From assembly GCF_042678385.1 (NCBI RefSeq), contig NZ_JBHUDY010000002.1, positions 186,001 through 250,000 of the forward strand: 64,000 bases of DNA, written 5' to 3'. The notes under the pieces were generated by a model. It was not told the origin of the DNA and ran no database searches. It saw only the letters and a list, made by a program, of their open reading frames with translations. The first letter of the stretch is position 1, and every line of letters starts with the position of its first letter. Positions 35,604-44,436 of this stretch are shown piece after piece. Source of the stretch: Sphingomonas_B tabacisoli (GTDB lineage Bacteria > Pseudomonadota > Alphaproteobacteria > Sphingomonadales > Sphingomonadaceae). The position numbers were made by a program, and so were the translations under genes.

Positions 35604-36419
35604 ATGGCCAGACGGACGGAGCTGATCTACCGGCACAAGCTCGCCACGCGCATCTGGCACTGGCTGAACGCGCTGACGATCGTCGTGCTGCTGATGAGTG
35701 GGGCGATGATTTTCAACGCCCATCCGCGCCTCTATTGGGGCCAGTACGGCGCCAATTTCGATCGGCCCTGGCTCCAGATCAGCGCCGATGCGCGTGGCGG
35801 CTACCTCAAAGTGGGCGACCGCCGCTTCGAAACCGACGGCGTGCTCGGCCGCTTCAAGGCCAAGGACGGCTCCCTCCGCAACAACGCCTTCCCCTATTGG
35901 GCGACGATCCCCTCGAACTACGATCTCGCCCACGCCCGGCGCTGGCATCTGGCCTTCGCGCTGCTGCTCGGTTTCGGGCTGCTCGGTTTCATGCTGGTCA
36001 GCCTGTTCAACCGGCATTTCCGCAAGGACCTGACGCTCAGGCGGGCCGAGATTGCGCCTGCCCATGTCTGGCATGACGTGGTCGAGCATCTGAAGCTCCG
36101 CTTCCACAATGCGGAAGACCCCGGCGCCTTCAACATCCTGCAAAAGCTCAGCTACATCGGCGTGATCTTCGTGCTGATCCCGCTGGTGATCTTCACCGGC
36201 CTCACCATGTCGCCGGGCATGGACGCCGCCTGGGGCTGGCTGCTCGACCTGTTCGGCGGGCGCCAATCGGCGCGCTCGATCCACTTCATCGCGGCGGCGT
36301 TGCTGCTGCTGTTCATCGTCGTGCACCTCGTGCTGGTGCTGCTCTCCGGCCCGATCAACGGCGTGCGCGGCATGGTCACCGGCTGGCTCCGCGTCCCCGC
36401 AAAGGAGGAGCGGCCATGA
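35604..36419 (+). CDS. cytochrome b561-type membrane protein
   Basis: A 271-residue di-haem-type b-cytochrome with four main membrane helices: about 18-36 (RIWHWLNALTIVVLLMSGAM), 113-135 (RRWHLAFALLLGFGLLGFML), 175-195 (VIFVLIPLVIFTGLTM) and 228-250 (SIHFIAAALLLLFIVVHLVL). Haem ligands are probably His11/His19, the His of RRWH and the two His of SIHF and VVHL. A long hydrophilic loop (about 40-110) between the first two helices is unusual. The next gene, a molybdopterin oxidoreductase, overlaps by 4 bp (ATGA), so this protein most likely passes electrons between the quinone pool and that enzyme, similar in plan to MsrQ-MsrP. Confidence 0.85.
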   Translation: MARRTELIYRHKLATRIWHWLNALTIVVLLMSGAMIFNAHPRLYWGQYGANFDRPWLQISADARGGYLKVGDRRFETDGVLGRFKAKDGSLRNNAFPYWATIPSNYDLAHARRWHLAFALLLGFGLLGFMLVSLFNRHFRKDLTLRRAEIAPAHVWHDVVEHLKLRFHNAEDPGAFNILQKLSYIGVIFVLIPLVIFTGLTMSPGMDAAWGWLLDLFGGRQSARSIHFIAAALLLLFIVVHLVLVLLSGPINGVRGMVTGWLRVPAKEERP

Positions 36420-37168
36420 TCCTCACCCGGCGCAAGCTGATCGGCGGCATCGCGGCGGCCGGCGGCCTCCTTTCCGGCTGCGACAAGCTCGACCAGAGCC
36501 CCGGCTTCAAGAAAATCCTATTCAAGGCCGAGGACGCGCATCGCTTCCTCCAGCGCTCACTCTCTAACCGCGCCGCGCTCGCCCACGAATACCGGCCGGA
36601 CCAGATGAGCCCGGTTTTCCGCACCAACGGCACCAACAATCCCGGCACGCCCGAATATCAGGCGCATGCCGACAGCCGCTTCGCGAACTGGCGGCTGCAG
36701 GTGGACGGCCTTGTCCGCCGCCCGCTGGCCCTGTCGCTCGCCCAGATCCGCAGCATGCCGACCCGCACGCAGATCACCCGCCACGATTGCGTTGAAGGGT
36801 GGAGCTCGATCGGCAAATGGCATGGCGTGCCGTTGAAGCTCGTGCTCGATCAGGCCGGCCTACGCTCCGACGCCCGCTATGTCGTGTTCCACTGCGCGGA
36901 CCTGTTCGGCGGCCAGCCTTATTATGAATCGGTCGACCTGATCGACGCGTTCCACCCGCAGACGATCCTCGCCTGGGGCATGAACAACCAGTTGCTGAGC
37001 GTCGGCCACGGCGCGCCGATCCGGCTCCGGGTCGAGCGTCAGCTTGGCTACAAGCAGGCCAAATATGTGATGCGGGTCGAAGCGGTCGACGATCTCCGCC
37101 ATGTTCGCGGCGGCAAGGGCGGGTTCTGGGAAGATGCCGTCGACTATGAATGGTATGCGGGAATTTAG
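36416..37168 (+). CDS. molybdopterin-dependent oxidoreductase (sulfite oxidase/YedY fold)
   Basis: A 250-residue protein of the sulfite-oxidase/MsrP superfamily. The molybdenum-ligating Cys is in TRHDCVEGWSSIGKWHGVPL, and VDGLVRRPLALSLAQI is a typical start of the domain; GHGAPIRLRVERQLGYKQAKYVM follows. The N terminus MILTRRKLIGGIAAAGGLLSGC has a twin Arg pair separated by one residue and a Cys that may be lipidated. It is coupled (ATGA) to the cytochrome b gene. The protein is periplasmic and probably reduces or oxidises a small S- or N-oxide; the substrate is not known. Confidence 0.88.
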   Translation: MILTRRKLIGGIAAAGGLLSGCDKLDQSPGFKKILFKAEDAHRFLQRSLSNRAALAHEYRPDQMSPVFRTNGTNNPGTPEYQAHADSRFANWRLQVDGLVRRPLALSLAQIRSMPTRTQITRHDCVEGWSSIGKWHGVPLKLVLDQAGLRSDARYVVFHCADLFGGQPYYESVDLIDAFHPQTILAWGMNNQLLSVGHGAPIRLRVERQLGYKQAKYVMRVEAVDDLRHVRGGKGGFWEDAVDYEWYAGI

Positions 37169-37217
37169 TCCCTAAAATCCTGCGACCAAATCGTTTTCGC
37201 GCGCGTTTGCCTGATCG

Positions 37218-38477
37218 ATGTCGTTGCTTGAATCGATGCTGAAGCGCGCCGTCGTGCGCGGCGAACTCACCCTCATTTATGCAGACGGGCGGCAGCGGAC
37301 GTTCGGCCGTCCCGATCCCGCGTTCAAGTCCGTGGTGGTCCGCTTCGCCGATCGCCGCGTTCCCGGCGATATCGGCCGCGCCCCACGGATCGGCGCCGGC
37401 GAAGCCTATATGGACGGGCGCCTGATCGTCGAGCAGGGCGACATTCTCGATCTCATCCGGCTCATCCGCAACGGCAAGCCGTTCGAGCGCGGCGGCAAGC
37501 TGCGGACGCCCAACCCGATCCGGCGCGGCATCTCGAAGCTGGTCGGCCGCGTCGACCGGCTGAATTGGTCGCGCCGCTCCAGACGCAATGTCGCACATCA
37601 TTACGACCTGTCGGATCGGCTCTACGATCTCTTCCTCGATGCCGACAAACAATACAGTTGCGCCTATTTCACCGATCCCGCGAACAGTCTCGAACAGGCG
37701 CAGGCCGACAAGAAGGCGCACATCGCCGCTAAGCTGGCGCTGCGCCCCGGCCTCAAGGTGCTTGATATCGGCTGCGGCTGGGGCGGCATGGCGCTCTATC
37801 TGAACAAGGTTGCCGACGTCGACGTGCTCGGCATCACCCTCAGCGAGGAGCAACTGAAGGTCGCCCGCGAACGGGCCGAGGCGGCGGGCGTCGCGGATCG
37901 CGTGCGGTTCGAGCTCGTCGATTATCGCGCGCTGACGGGCACCTATGACCGCATCGTCTCGGTCGGCATGTTCGAACATGTCGGGCCGCCGCATTACCGT
38001 ACCTTCTTCCGCCAATGCCGCGATCTGCTCGCCGAAGACGGGGTGATGCTGCTCCACACGATCGGCCGGATGGGCGGGCCGGGCACGACGGACGCTTGGA
38101 CGGCCAAATATATTTTCCCGGGCGGCTATATCCCGGCTTTGAGCGAGATCGTGCCGGCCAGCGAAGGCGCCCGGCTGATCGCCTCTGATATCGAAACGCT
38201 GCGCCTGCACTACGCGCTCACCATCCAGCACTGGTACGATCGCACCGTCGCGCATCGCGCTGAAATCGAGGCGCTTTACGACGCGCGCTTCTACCGCATG
38301 TGGCAATTCTACCTGGCCGGCGCGCTGACATCGTTCGAAGGCGGGGGCATGTGCAACTACCAGCTCCAGTATATCCGCGACCGCCGCGCCCTGCCGCTCA
38401 CTCGCGACTATATGGCCGAGGCGGAGCGCCGGCTGCGCGATGAAGCGGCCATTGCGCCTCCGCGTCGTTACGCATAG
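37218..38477 (+). CDS. cfa: cyclopropane-fatty-acyl-phospholipid synthase
   Basis: A 419-residue SAM-dependent enzyme that methylenates unsaturated acyl chains of membrane phospholipids. Motifs: HHYDLSDRLYDLFLD, CAYFTDP, the SAM loop VLDIGCGWGGMALYL (about 181-195), GITLSEEQ, VGMFEHVGPPHYRTFF and LLHTIGR. The N-terminal 110 residues form the usual lipid-binding domain. The gene stands between the oxidoreductase gene and argG on the same strand, 49 and 29 bp apart. Typically induced in stationary phase; no promoter could be assigned. Confidence 0.93.
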   Translation: MSLLESMLKRAVVRGELTLIYADGRQRTFGRPDPAFKSVVVRFADRRVPGDIGRAPRIGAGEAYMDGRLIVEQGDILDLIRLIRNGKPFERGGKLRTPNPIRRGISKLVGRVDRLNWSRRSRRNVAHHYDLSDRLYDLFLDADKQYSCAYFTDPANSLEQAQADKKAHIAAKLALRPGLKVLDIGCGWGGMALYLNKVADVDVLGITLSEEQLKVARERAEAAGVADRVRFELVDYRALTGTYDRIVSVGMFEHVGPPHYRTFFRQCRDLLAEDGVMLLHTIGRMGGPGTTDAWTAKYIFPGGYIPALSEIVPASEGARLIASDIETLRLHYALTIQHWYDRTVAHRAEIEALYDARFYRMWQFYLAGALTSFEGGGMCNYQLQYIRDRRALPLTRDYMAEAERRLRDEAAIAPPRRYA

Positions 38478-38506
38478 GGCGCGCGCCGAAACGGAGATTC
38501 GGCAAA

Positions 38507-39730
38507 ATGGCGAACGGAGTGAATCGGGTCGTGCTCGCTTTCTCGGGCGGGCTCGATACGAGCGTTATTCTGAAGTGGTTGCAGCAGACCTATGATTGCG
38601 AGGTGGTGACGTTCACCGCCGATCTGGGCCAGGGCGAAGAGCTCGAGCCGGCGCGCCAGAAAGCGCTGCTGATGGGCGTGAAGCCCGAACACATCTTCAT
38701 CGACGATCTGCGCGACGAATTCGTGCGCGATTATGTCTTCCCGATGATGCGCGCCAATGCCGTCTATGAAGGCCAGTATTTGCTTGGCACCTCAATCGCC
38801 CGGCCGCTGATCGCCAAGCGCCAGATCGAGATCGCCCGCCAAGTCGGCGCGGACACGGTCTCGCACGGCGCAACCGGCAAGGGCAATGATCAGGTCCGCT
38901 TCGAGCTCGGCTATTACGCGCTCAATCCCGATATCAAGGTGATCGCGCCGTGGCGCGAATGGGATCTGACCAGCCGCACCCGGCTGATCGAGTTTGCCGA
39001 ACAGCACCAGATTCCGATCCCCCGGGACAAGCGGGGCGAAGCGCCGTTCTCCACCGACGCCAACCTTCTCCACACCTCGTCCGAAGGCAAGGTGCTCGAG
39101 GATCCGTGGGAGGAAGTGCCGGATTACGTCTATTCGCGCACCGTCAATCCCGAGGATGCGCCGGACACGCCGGAATATATCACGATCGACTTCGAGCGCG
39201 GCGATCCGGTCGCTGTGAATGGCGAGCATCTCGGCCCCGCCGACCTGCTGGCCAAGCTCAACGACTTCGGCCGCACGCACGGCATCGGCCGGCTCGATCT
39301 GGTCGAGAACCGCTTCGTCGGCATGAAGTCGCGCGGCATGTACGAGACGCCGGGCGGCACGATCCTGCATCTGGCGCACCGCGGCATCGAGCAGCTGACG
39401 CTCGATCGCGGCGCGGCGCACATAAAGGACCAGCTCATGCCGCGCTATGCCGAGCTGATCTACAACGGCTTCTGGTTCTCGCCGGAACGCGAGATGCTGC
39501 AGGCCGCGATCGACAGCTCGCAGCGGAGCGTCACCGGCACCGTGCGGCTGAAGCTGTACAAGGGCGCGGCGCACATCGTCGGCCGCAAGGCGGACGTGAA
39601 GCACAATCTCTATTCGGCCGACATCGTCACGTTCGAGGACGATCAGGGCGCCTATGACCAGCGCGACGCCGAAGGCTTCATCAAACTGAACGCCCTCCGC
39701 CTCCGCCTGCTCGGCCGGCGGGATCGCTGA
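38507..39730 (+). CDS. argG: argininosuccinate synthase
   Basis: Ligates citrulline and aspartate with ATP in arginine synthesis. The 407-residue protein begins with the N-type ATP pyrophosphatase loop VVLAFSGGLDTSV (8-20). Other family motifs are TFTADLGQGEE, GTSIARPLIAKRQIEIA, HGATGKGNDQVRFE, APWREWDL and GRLDLVENRFVGMKSRG. Length and sequence are typical of type I ArgG. argH is not adjacent; argB lies at 48.9 kb on the other strand. Confidence 0.97.
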   Translation: MANGVNRVVLAFSGGLDTSVILKWLQQTYDCEVVTFTADLGQGEELEPARQKALLMGVKPEHIFIDDLRDEFVRDYVFPMMRANAVYEGQYLLGTSIARPLIAKRQIEIARQVGADTVSHGATGKGNDQVRFELGYYALNPDIKVIAPWREWDLTSRTRLIEFAEQHQIPIPRDKRGEAPFSTDANLLHTSSEGKVLEDPWEEVPDYVYSRTVNPEDAPDTPEYITIDFERGDPVAVNGEHLGPADLLAKLNDFGRTHGIGRLDLVENRFVGMKSRGMYETPGGTILHLAHRGIEQLTLDRGAAHIKDQLMPRYAELIYNGFWFSPEREMLQAAIDSSQRSVTGTVRLKLYKGAAHIVGRKADVKHNLYSADIVTFEDDQGAYDQRDAEGFIKLNALRLRLLGRRDR

Positions 39731-39736
39731 TTTAGC

Positions 39737-39890
39737 CCCTCTCCCCTCGGGGAGAGGGCGACTCAAGCCGGAGGCTTGAGCGGGGTGAGGGGGCCAGAGC
39801 GAAGCGTAGCGAGCGTGGAGAGTCACAATCCCTCACCCTCCCACCACTACGCGGCGGGCCCCTCCCTCTCCCTGAAAGGGAGAGGGGCTG
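39737..39890. repeat. composite palindromic repeat, doubles as argG terminator
   Basis: The first end hairpin CCCTCTCCCC-TC-GGGGAGAGGG (39737-39758) lies 6 bp after argG and can stop transcription; the second end is CCCTCTCCCT-GAA-AGGGAGAGGG (about 39864-39886). The centre contains GGCGACTC, GCGGGGTGAGGG, AATCCCTCACC and CGGCGGGCCCCTCC blocks that are also present, in reverse orientation, in the element at 50495-50632. Confidence 0.8.
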
Positions 39891-39904
39891 CTAAGCCGCA
39901 CCCA

Positions 39905-41557
39905 ATGACTCCCGCCCGGCCCGCGCCGACCATCCCGCTCGCCCTCATCCTCACCGTGCTGCTGACGGCATGGTGGGCGGCGCTTGGCTGGCGCGATCTG
40001 GGCGCGCTGCGCCTGCCCGAAGCGCACGACATGCTGCGGCTCGCCCAGGTCCGCGACTGGACCGACGGTCAAGCGTTTTCCGATCTGACCCAGGCGCGGC
40101 TCGGGCCGCCCGGCGGCGCGGCGATGACGAGTTCGCGCCTGGCTGACCTGGTGCCGGGTTTCGTGATCCGCGTTCTGTCGCCGCTGATGGGTCCGCGCCG
40201 CGCCGAAATCGCGGCGGTCGTGTTCTGGCCGGAGCTGCTGTTCTTCGTTCATTTGCTGCTGTCGGGCGCACTGGCGCGACGGCTCGGCGGAGACGCCAGT
40301 TCGCCGGCCGCAATGGCGCTCGCCGCGCTCGCCTTTCCCGCGATCGCCGTGCTGATGCCGGGCCGCATCGCAGGGCAAGGGCTGCAGCTCGTCCTGGTGG
40401 AAGCGATGGCGCTGGGCTTGCTTGACGGGCGATTGCTGCTCGCGGGATTGGCTGGGGGAACCGTGCTGCTGCTCGGCTCGGAACCGCTGCCGGCCCTGGC
40501 GGGCGCGATGATCTGGCTCGCCGTCGGGTGGATGAGGGACAGGCGGCCCGTCTCGGGCTTCGGCGTGGGTCTGTTGGCGGCGGCATTGGTCGGCACCGCG
40601 CTTTTGCGCCCGGACATTTGGCCGGTCGACCGATGCGATGGGTTCACCATGCCGCTGTTGGTCACGATGCTGCTCGCCGGCAGCATCTGGCCAGTGCTCG
40701 GCGCCATGACCCGGCACTTGCCCGACATGCGCTGGCGCGCAGGAGCGGCGGCGCTGCTGGCCATCCTTTCCATCGTCATCATCTGGTTCGCGGCGCCGCC
40801 ATGCCTGTCCGGATGGGCCGAAATGTCATCGAACGCGTCATGGGCGCGGGCGATCGCTTACGCCGGCTTGCCGCTGGTCGCGCTTGGCTACGGCGTCTGG
40901 CTTATCCGACGCGGCGAGCCACGGCCGATCGGTCTGTTCCTGTCGATCATCGCCGCGTCGCTGCTGGCCGCGGTCATCCGGCTCGAACTTGCGATTTTTG
41001 CCGCCGCCTTCGCGGCTCCCCTGCTTGCGCAATGGGTTATGCGCGCACACGGACGCAATTGGGCGCTGCAGGCTGGGCTCTGGCTGCTTTGCGCGGGGCT
41101 GGTCTGGCGGACGCTCGGCAGCTTCGCCGAGCCCGCGCCCGATCCGCGTGCGATCGGCTGCACCAGCCACGAAACGCTCGCCGCGCTCGGCCGGCTCGAC
41201 ACCGGCACCTTCGCCGCTCCGTCTGAGCTGAGCGGTTATCTGATCGGCGCGACCCAGCATCGCAGCCTTGCCGGTGGTGGCCGCAGCAACCCGCGCGGCA
41301 ACCAGGCCGTCGCCGATTTTTTCCGTGCGACGCCGGCCGAGGCGCGGGTTCAGGCCAACCTCTGGACGATCGACTATGTCGCGCTCTGCGCCACGCCGAC
41401 CGGCGGATTGCCGGCGTCGATGCTGAAACCCGACGGCCTCGCCGCCCACCTGCTCAACGGCGCGACGCCCGATTGGCTGGAGCCGGTGACATTGCTCGGC
41501 AGCGACCTGCCGGTGTGGCGCGTCCGCGCCGTTGCCGCTCCCGGTCTCAAGCCCTAA
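39905..41557 (+). CDS. multi-span GT-C-like membrane protein (paralogue of the 45242 gene)
   Basis: A 550-residue membrane protein with about 11-12 helices and a C-terminal soluble tail ending in DWLEPVTLLGSDLPVWRV. It aligns by eye to the 45242 protein at both ends (LRLAQVRDWTDGQAFSDLTQ versus MRISQVRAWLHGQGWYDLRQ; SRLADL versus SRLVDL; DWLEPV in both), so the two are paralogues. The acidic first-loop motif GDTDDNMR of the relative is EAHDMLR here, and RIDHHGWQ is GRIAGQGLQ, so key acidic and His residues are lost. GT-C proteins transfer sugars from polyprenyl-phosphate donors; this copy may be inactive or altered. ATG 39905 follows the repeat element directly. Confidence 0.65.
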   Translation: MTPARPAPTIPLALILTVLLTAWWAALGWRDLGALRLPEAHDMLRLAQVRDWTDGQAFSDLTQARLGPPGGAAMTSSRLADLVPGFVIRVLSPLMGPRRAEIAAVVFWPELLFFVHLLLSGALARRLGGDASSPAAMALAALAFPAIAVLMPGRIAGQGLQLVLVEAMALGLLDGRLLLAGLAGGTVLLLGSEPLPALAGAMIWLAVGWMRDRRPVSGFGVGLLAAALVGTALLRPDIWPVDRCDGFTMPLLVTMLLAGSIWPVLGAMTRHLPDMRWRAGAAALLAILSIVIIWFAAPPCLSGWAEMSSNASWARAIAYAGLPLVALGYGVWLIRRGEPRPIGLFLSIIAASLLAAVIRLELAIFAAAFAAPLLAQWVMRAHGRNWALQAGLWLLCAGLVWRTLGSFAEPAPDPRAIGCTSHETLAALGRLDTGTFAAPSELSGYLIGATQHRSLAGGGRSNPRGNQAVADFFRATPAEARVQANLWTIDYVALCATPTGGLPASMLKPDGLAAHLLNGATPDWLEPVTLLGSDLPVWRVRAVAAPGLKP

Positions 41558-41565
41558 GAGGCGGC

Positions 41566-43059
41566 ATGATCGTCCGGGGGGACTTGCTCGACAGACGCTG
41601 GATGATCGCGCTGCTCGCGTTTGCGGCGGCGATCCCGCTGATCTGGCCGCCGATCCCCCCCTTGGTCGATCTGCTCGGCCATATGGGCCGCTACCGCATC
41701 CAGACCGCGATCCAAGACGTGCCGTCGCTTGCCGCCGCCTACAGCTTCCACTGGAAGCTGGTGGGCAATCTCGGCGTCGACCTGCTGATGGTCCCGATGG
41801 CCAAGCTGTTCGGGATCGAGCTCGGCACCAAGCTCATCGTGCTCGCCATCCCGCCGTTGACCGTCGCCGGCATGCTCTGGACCGCCCGCGAAGTGCATGG
41901 CCGGGTGCCGCCCACCGCGCTGTTCGCTCTGCCGCTCGCCTATCCCTATCCTTTCCATTTCGGCTTCATCAATTTCTCGCTGTCGGTCGCCTTCGCCTTC
42001 AACCTGCTCGCCCTCTGGATCAGAACGGGCCGAACCGGCCGAATAGGATTCCGCGCCGCGGTCTTCGTGCCTTTGTCCTGCCTCCTCTGGCTGACCCACA
42101 TGGTCGGCTGGGGCCTGCTCGGCCTCAGCGCCTTCGGCACCGAGTTGGTGCGCCGTCATCGAGGCGGCGAGCCATTGTTCCGCGCCGCAATGACCGCCGG
42201 GATCACCTGCGCCGCCCTCGCGCTGCCGCTGCTGCCGATGATCCTGTTGCGCAGCCATTCCCCAGAGGCAGCAACCTTCGATTGGTTCAATTTAGAAGCC
42301 AAATCGGTCTGGATGTCGTCCCTGCTCCGCGACCGCTGGCAAATGCTCGACGTGCTGAGCGCCTGGGCGATCTTCCTCGTCATCGGCATTGCCGCGATCC
42401 GCCGCAGGCTCGACCCGCTGCTCGCCGTCCCAGCGCTCCTCTGCCTCGCCGCGTTCGTCCTAATGCCGCGCGTAGCGAACGGCTCGGCCTATGCCGACAT
42501 GCGTCTGCTGCCCTTCACCTGCGCGGTGGCACTGCTGGCAATTCGCAGCGAAGGCCGCTGGATCGCGATCGCGGCCGCTGCCTTCTTCCTCGGCCGCCTC
42601 GCCGCGACCACCGCGAGTTTCCTGCTTTACGATCAGAGCTTCCGCGGCGAACTCCACGCGCTCGACCGCCTCCCGCGCGGCGCGTCGGTGTTGTCGCTGG
42701 TCGTGCGACCCTGCGGCAGCGGCTGGTCGACCGAGCGGCTCGATCATCTGCCCGCGCTCGCCATCGTCCGCCGCGACGCGTTCTCCAACGATCAATGGGT
42801 TGTCGACAGCGCCCAGGGCCTGCGCGTCATCAAGCCGAACGTCGGCCGCTACGGCGCCGATCCGTCGCAGCTCATCTATCCCAATGGCTGCCGCGGCGAA
42901 GGCTCCGACCTCTCCCGCTCCGTGCAGGAATTCGATCGCGCCGCCTTCGATCACGTATGGGTGCTGAACGGCCGCGTTTCCGCGCCCGATTTGCAACCGG
43001 TCTGGTCGAACGGCCATTCAACGCTTTATCAAGTCATCCGCGAGAGGAAGAGCGGATGA
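41566..43059 (+). CDS. multi-span membrane protein of the glycosylation locus
   Basis: A 497-residue protein with about 10-11 hydrophobic helices and a C-terminal soluble region (from about 370) ending in VWSNGHSTLYQVIRE. The first loop has VDLLGHMGRYRIQTAIQD, with Asp, His and Arg placed as in GT-C transferases, and SFHWKLVGNLGVDLLM follows. The DPM-type GT2 gene overlaps its stop by 4 bp, and the upstream GT-C-like gene ends 8 bp before its start, so the three genes form an operon. No family name is certain; the role is probably transfer or export of a lipid-linked sugar. Confidence 0.6.
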   Translation: MIVRGDLLDRRWMIALLAFAAAIPLIWPPIPPLVDLLGHMGRYRIQTAIQDVPSLAAAYSFHWKLVGNLGVDLLMVPMAKLFGIELGTKLIVLAIPPLTVAGMLWTAREVHGRVPPTALFALPLAYPYPFHFGFINFSLSVAFAFNLLALWIRTGRTGRIGFRAAVFVPLSCLLWLTHMVGWGLLGLSAFGTELVRRHRGGEPLFRAAMTAGITCAALALPLLPMILLRSHSPEAATFDWFNLEAKSVWMSSLLRDRWQMLDVLSAWAIFLVIGIAAIRRRLDPLLAVPALLCLAAFVLMPRVANGSAYADMRLLPFTCAVALLAIRSEGRWIAIAAAAFFLGRLAATTASFLLYDQSFRGELHALDRLPRGASVLSLVVRPCGSGWSTERLDHLPALAIVRRDAFSNDQWVVDSAQGLRVIKPNVGRYGADPSQLIYPNGCRGEGSDLSRSVQEFDRAAFDHVWVLNGRVSAPDLQPVWSNGHSTLYQVIRERKSG

Positions 43060-44132
43060 CCCGGCTGGCGCTATCGATCGTCGTGCCCTGCTATAACGAA
43101 GAGGCGTGCCTGCCCGAGCTGCACCGCCGCTTGTCGGCGGCTGCGCACGAGACGGTCGGTGCGGATCACGAGATCGTGCTCGTCAATGACGGCTCCAGGG
43201 ACGCGAGCTGGCAGATCATGCAGGCGCTCGCCGCCGGCGATCCGCACCTCGTCGCGGTCAACCTGTCGCGCAATCACGGCCACCAGCTCGCGCTGACCGC
43301 CGGGCTAGACCTGGCGGTCGGCGAACGCATCCTGATCATCGACGCCGATCTGCAGGACCCGCCCGAGCTGCTGCCGGCGATGATGCGCGAGATGGACCTT
43401 GCGGCCGCCGACGTCGTCTATGGCCTTCGCCGCTCGCGCGAGGGCGAAACCGCGTTCAAGCGCGGCACCGCCAAGCTCTTCTACCGCCTGCTGTCCCGCG
43501 CCACCGACACCGACATTCCAGTCGATACCGGCGATTTCCGCCTGATCAGCCGGCGCGCGCTCGACGTCTTCCTGTCAATGCCCGAGCAAGCCCGCTTCAT
43601 CCGCGGCATGGTCGCCTGGCTCGGCTTCCGGCAGGTGCCTTTGCCCTATGACCGCGACGAGCGTTTCGCCGGCACGACCAACTATCCGCTCCGCAAGATG
43701 GTGCGCTTCGCCTTCGACGCGCTGACCAGCTTTTCCTCTACCCCGCTGAAGCTCGCCAGCCATGCTGGCCTGCTGCTGTCCTTCGGTTCGCTGCTGCTTG
43801 TCGTCTATATCTTCGCCGGCTGGCTGTCCGGCCGCGCGGTCGAGGGCTGGACCTCGCTGATGCTGGTCGTCGTCGCGCTGGGTGCGGTGCAGATGTTCGT
43901 GCTGGGCGTGATGGGCGAATATCTCGGCCGGCTCTACAGCCAGTCCAAGCACCGGCCGCTCTACATCGTGTCGGACATTCGCGGTGGGCGCACGGAGCGC
44001 CCGGCGCGGCTGGGCATCAACGCCTCAGCCGAACGTCCAATATCGGTGCATCAGGAACGTGGCGAAAGGGGTGACGACGATATTGGGGACGATCGGCCAC
44101 CAGGTCGGCCCGCCGAGCGCCTTCACCAATAG
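43056..44132 (+). CDS. DPM-type GT2 glycosyltransferase with C-terminal membrane helices
   Basis: A 358-residue polyprenyl-phosphate sugar transferase. The GT2 core starts SIVVPCYNEEACLPELH, with LVNDGSRDASW, the metal DxD-like IIDADLQDPPELLPAM, and DTGDFRLISRRALD. Two membrane helices follow (about 233-257 and 268-290). It makes polyprenyl-phosphate-linked sugars for GT-C enzymes, and GtrA next door is its usual flippase partner. The last about 36 residues after RPLYIVSDIRG are encoded antisense to the end of gtrA (108-bp tail overlap), which is unusual; family members usually end near this point. Coupled by ATGA to the preceding gene. Confidence 0.9.
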   Translation: MTRLALSIVVPCYNEEACLPELHRRLSAAAHETVGADHEIVLVNDGSRDASWQIMQALAAGDPHLVAVNLSRNHGHQLALTAGLDLAVGERILIIDADLQDPPELLPAMMREMDLAAADVVYGLRRSREGETAFKRGTAKLFYRLLSRATDTDIPVDTGDFRLISRRALDVFLSMPEQARFIRGMVAWLGFRQVPLPYDRDERFAGTTNYPLRKMVRFAFDALTSFSSTPLKLASHAGLLLSFGSLLLVVYIFAGWLSGRAVEGWTSLMLVVVALGAVQMFVLGVMGEYLGRLYSQSKHRPLYIVSDIRGGRTERPARLGINASAERPISVHQERGERGDDDIGDDRPPGRPAERLHQ

Positions 44133-44435
44133 CCACACGAAAAAACTGTTCAGCGCAAAACCGAACAGGTTGACCACGATGAAGCGCATGCCCATCCGCG
44201 CATGATCGTCGCGGGCGCCGTGGCCGGCGAAGCTGATCCAGCCATGCGCGAAATAGCCGACGATCACGCCGGCGACGAAGGCGACAGCGATAGATACGTT
44301 CGGGTCCAGCCCGAACCACTCGACCCCGTAATAATAGATCGCCTGCCCGCCGGCCGTGATGAGCGCGCCGATGATGGCGTAGCGGACAAGCTGCGCGAAA
44401 GCGTCGCGCGCCGCGGGTTCCATACGGCTCAACAT
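44025..44435 (-). CDS. GtrA-family membrane protein
   Basis: A 136-residue protein with four membrane helices: LVRYAIIGALITAGGQAIYY, VSIAVAFVAGVIVGYFAHGW, MRFIVVNLFGFALNSFFVWL and WWPIVPNIVVTPFATFLMHR. It ends with the family-typical HRYWTFG. GtrA-type proteins flip or help use polyprenyl-phosphate-linked sugars in O-antigen or wall glycosylation. It is 1 bp after the methyltransferase gene on the same strand and its 3' end overlaps the GT2 gene on the other strand by 108 bp. Confidence 0.88.
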   Translation of the reverse strand: MLSRMEPAARDAFAQLVRYAIIGALITAGGQAIYYYGVEWFGLDPNVSIAVAFVAGVIVGYFAHGWISFAGHGARDDHARMGMRFIVVNLFGFALNSFFVWLLVKALGGPTWWPIVPNIVVTPFATFLMHRYWTFG

Positions 44436-44436
44436 G

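Noticed and set aside
41532..43055. 508 extra codons at the start of the GT2 frame
   Set aside because: This is a shadow frame of the preceding membrane-protein gene; the ATG at 43056 with a 4-bp overlap starts the GT2 domain exactly.
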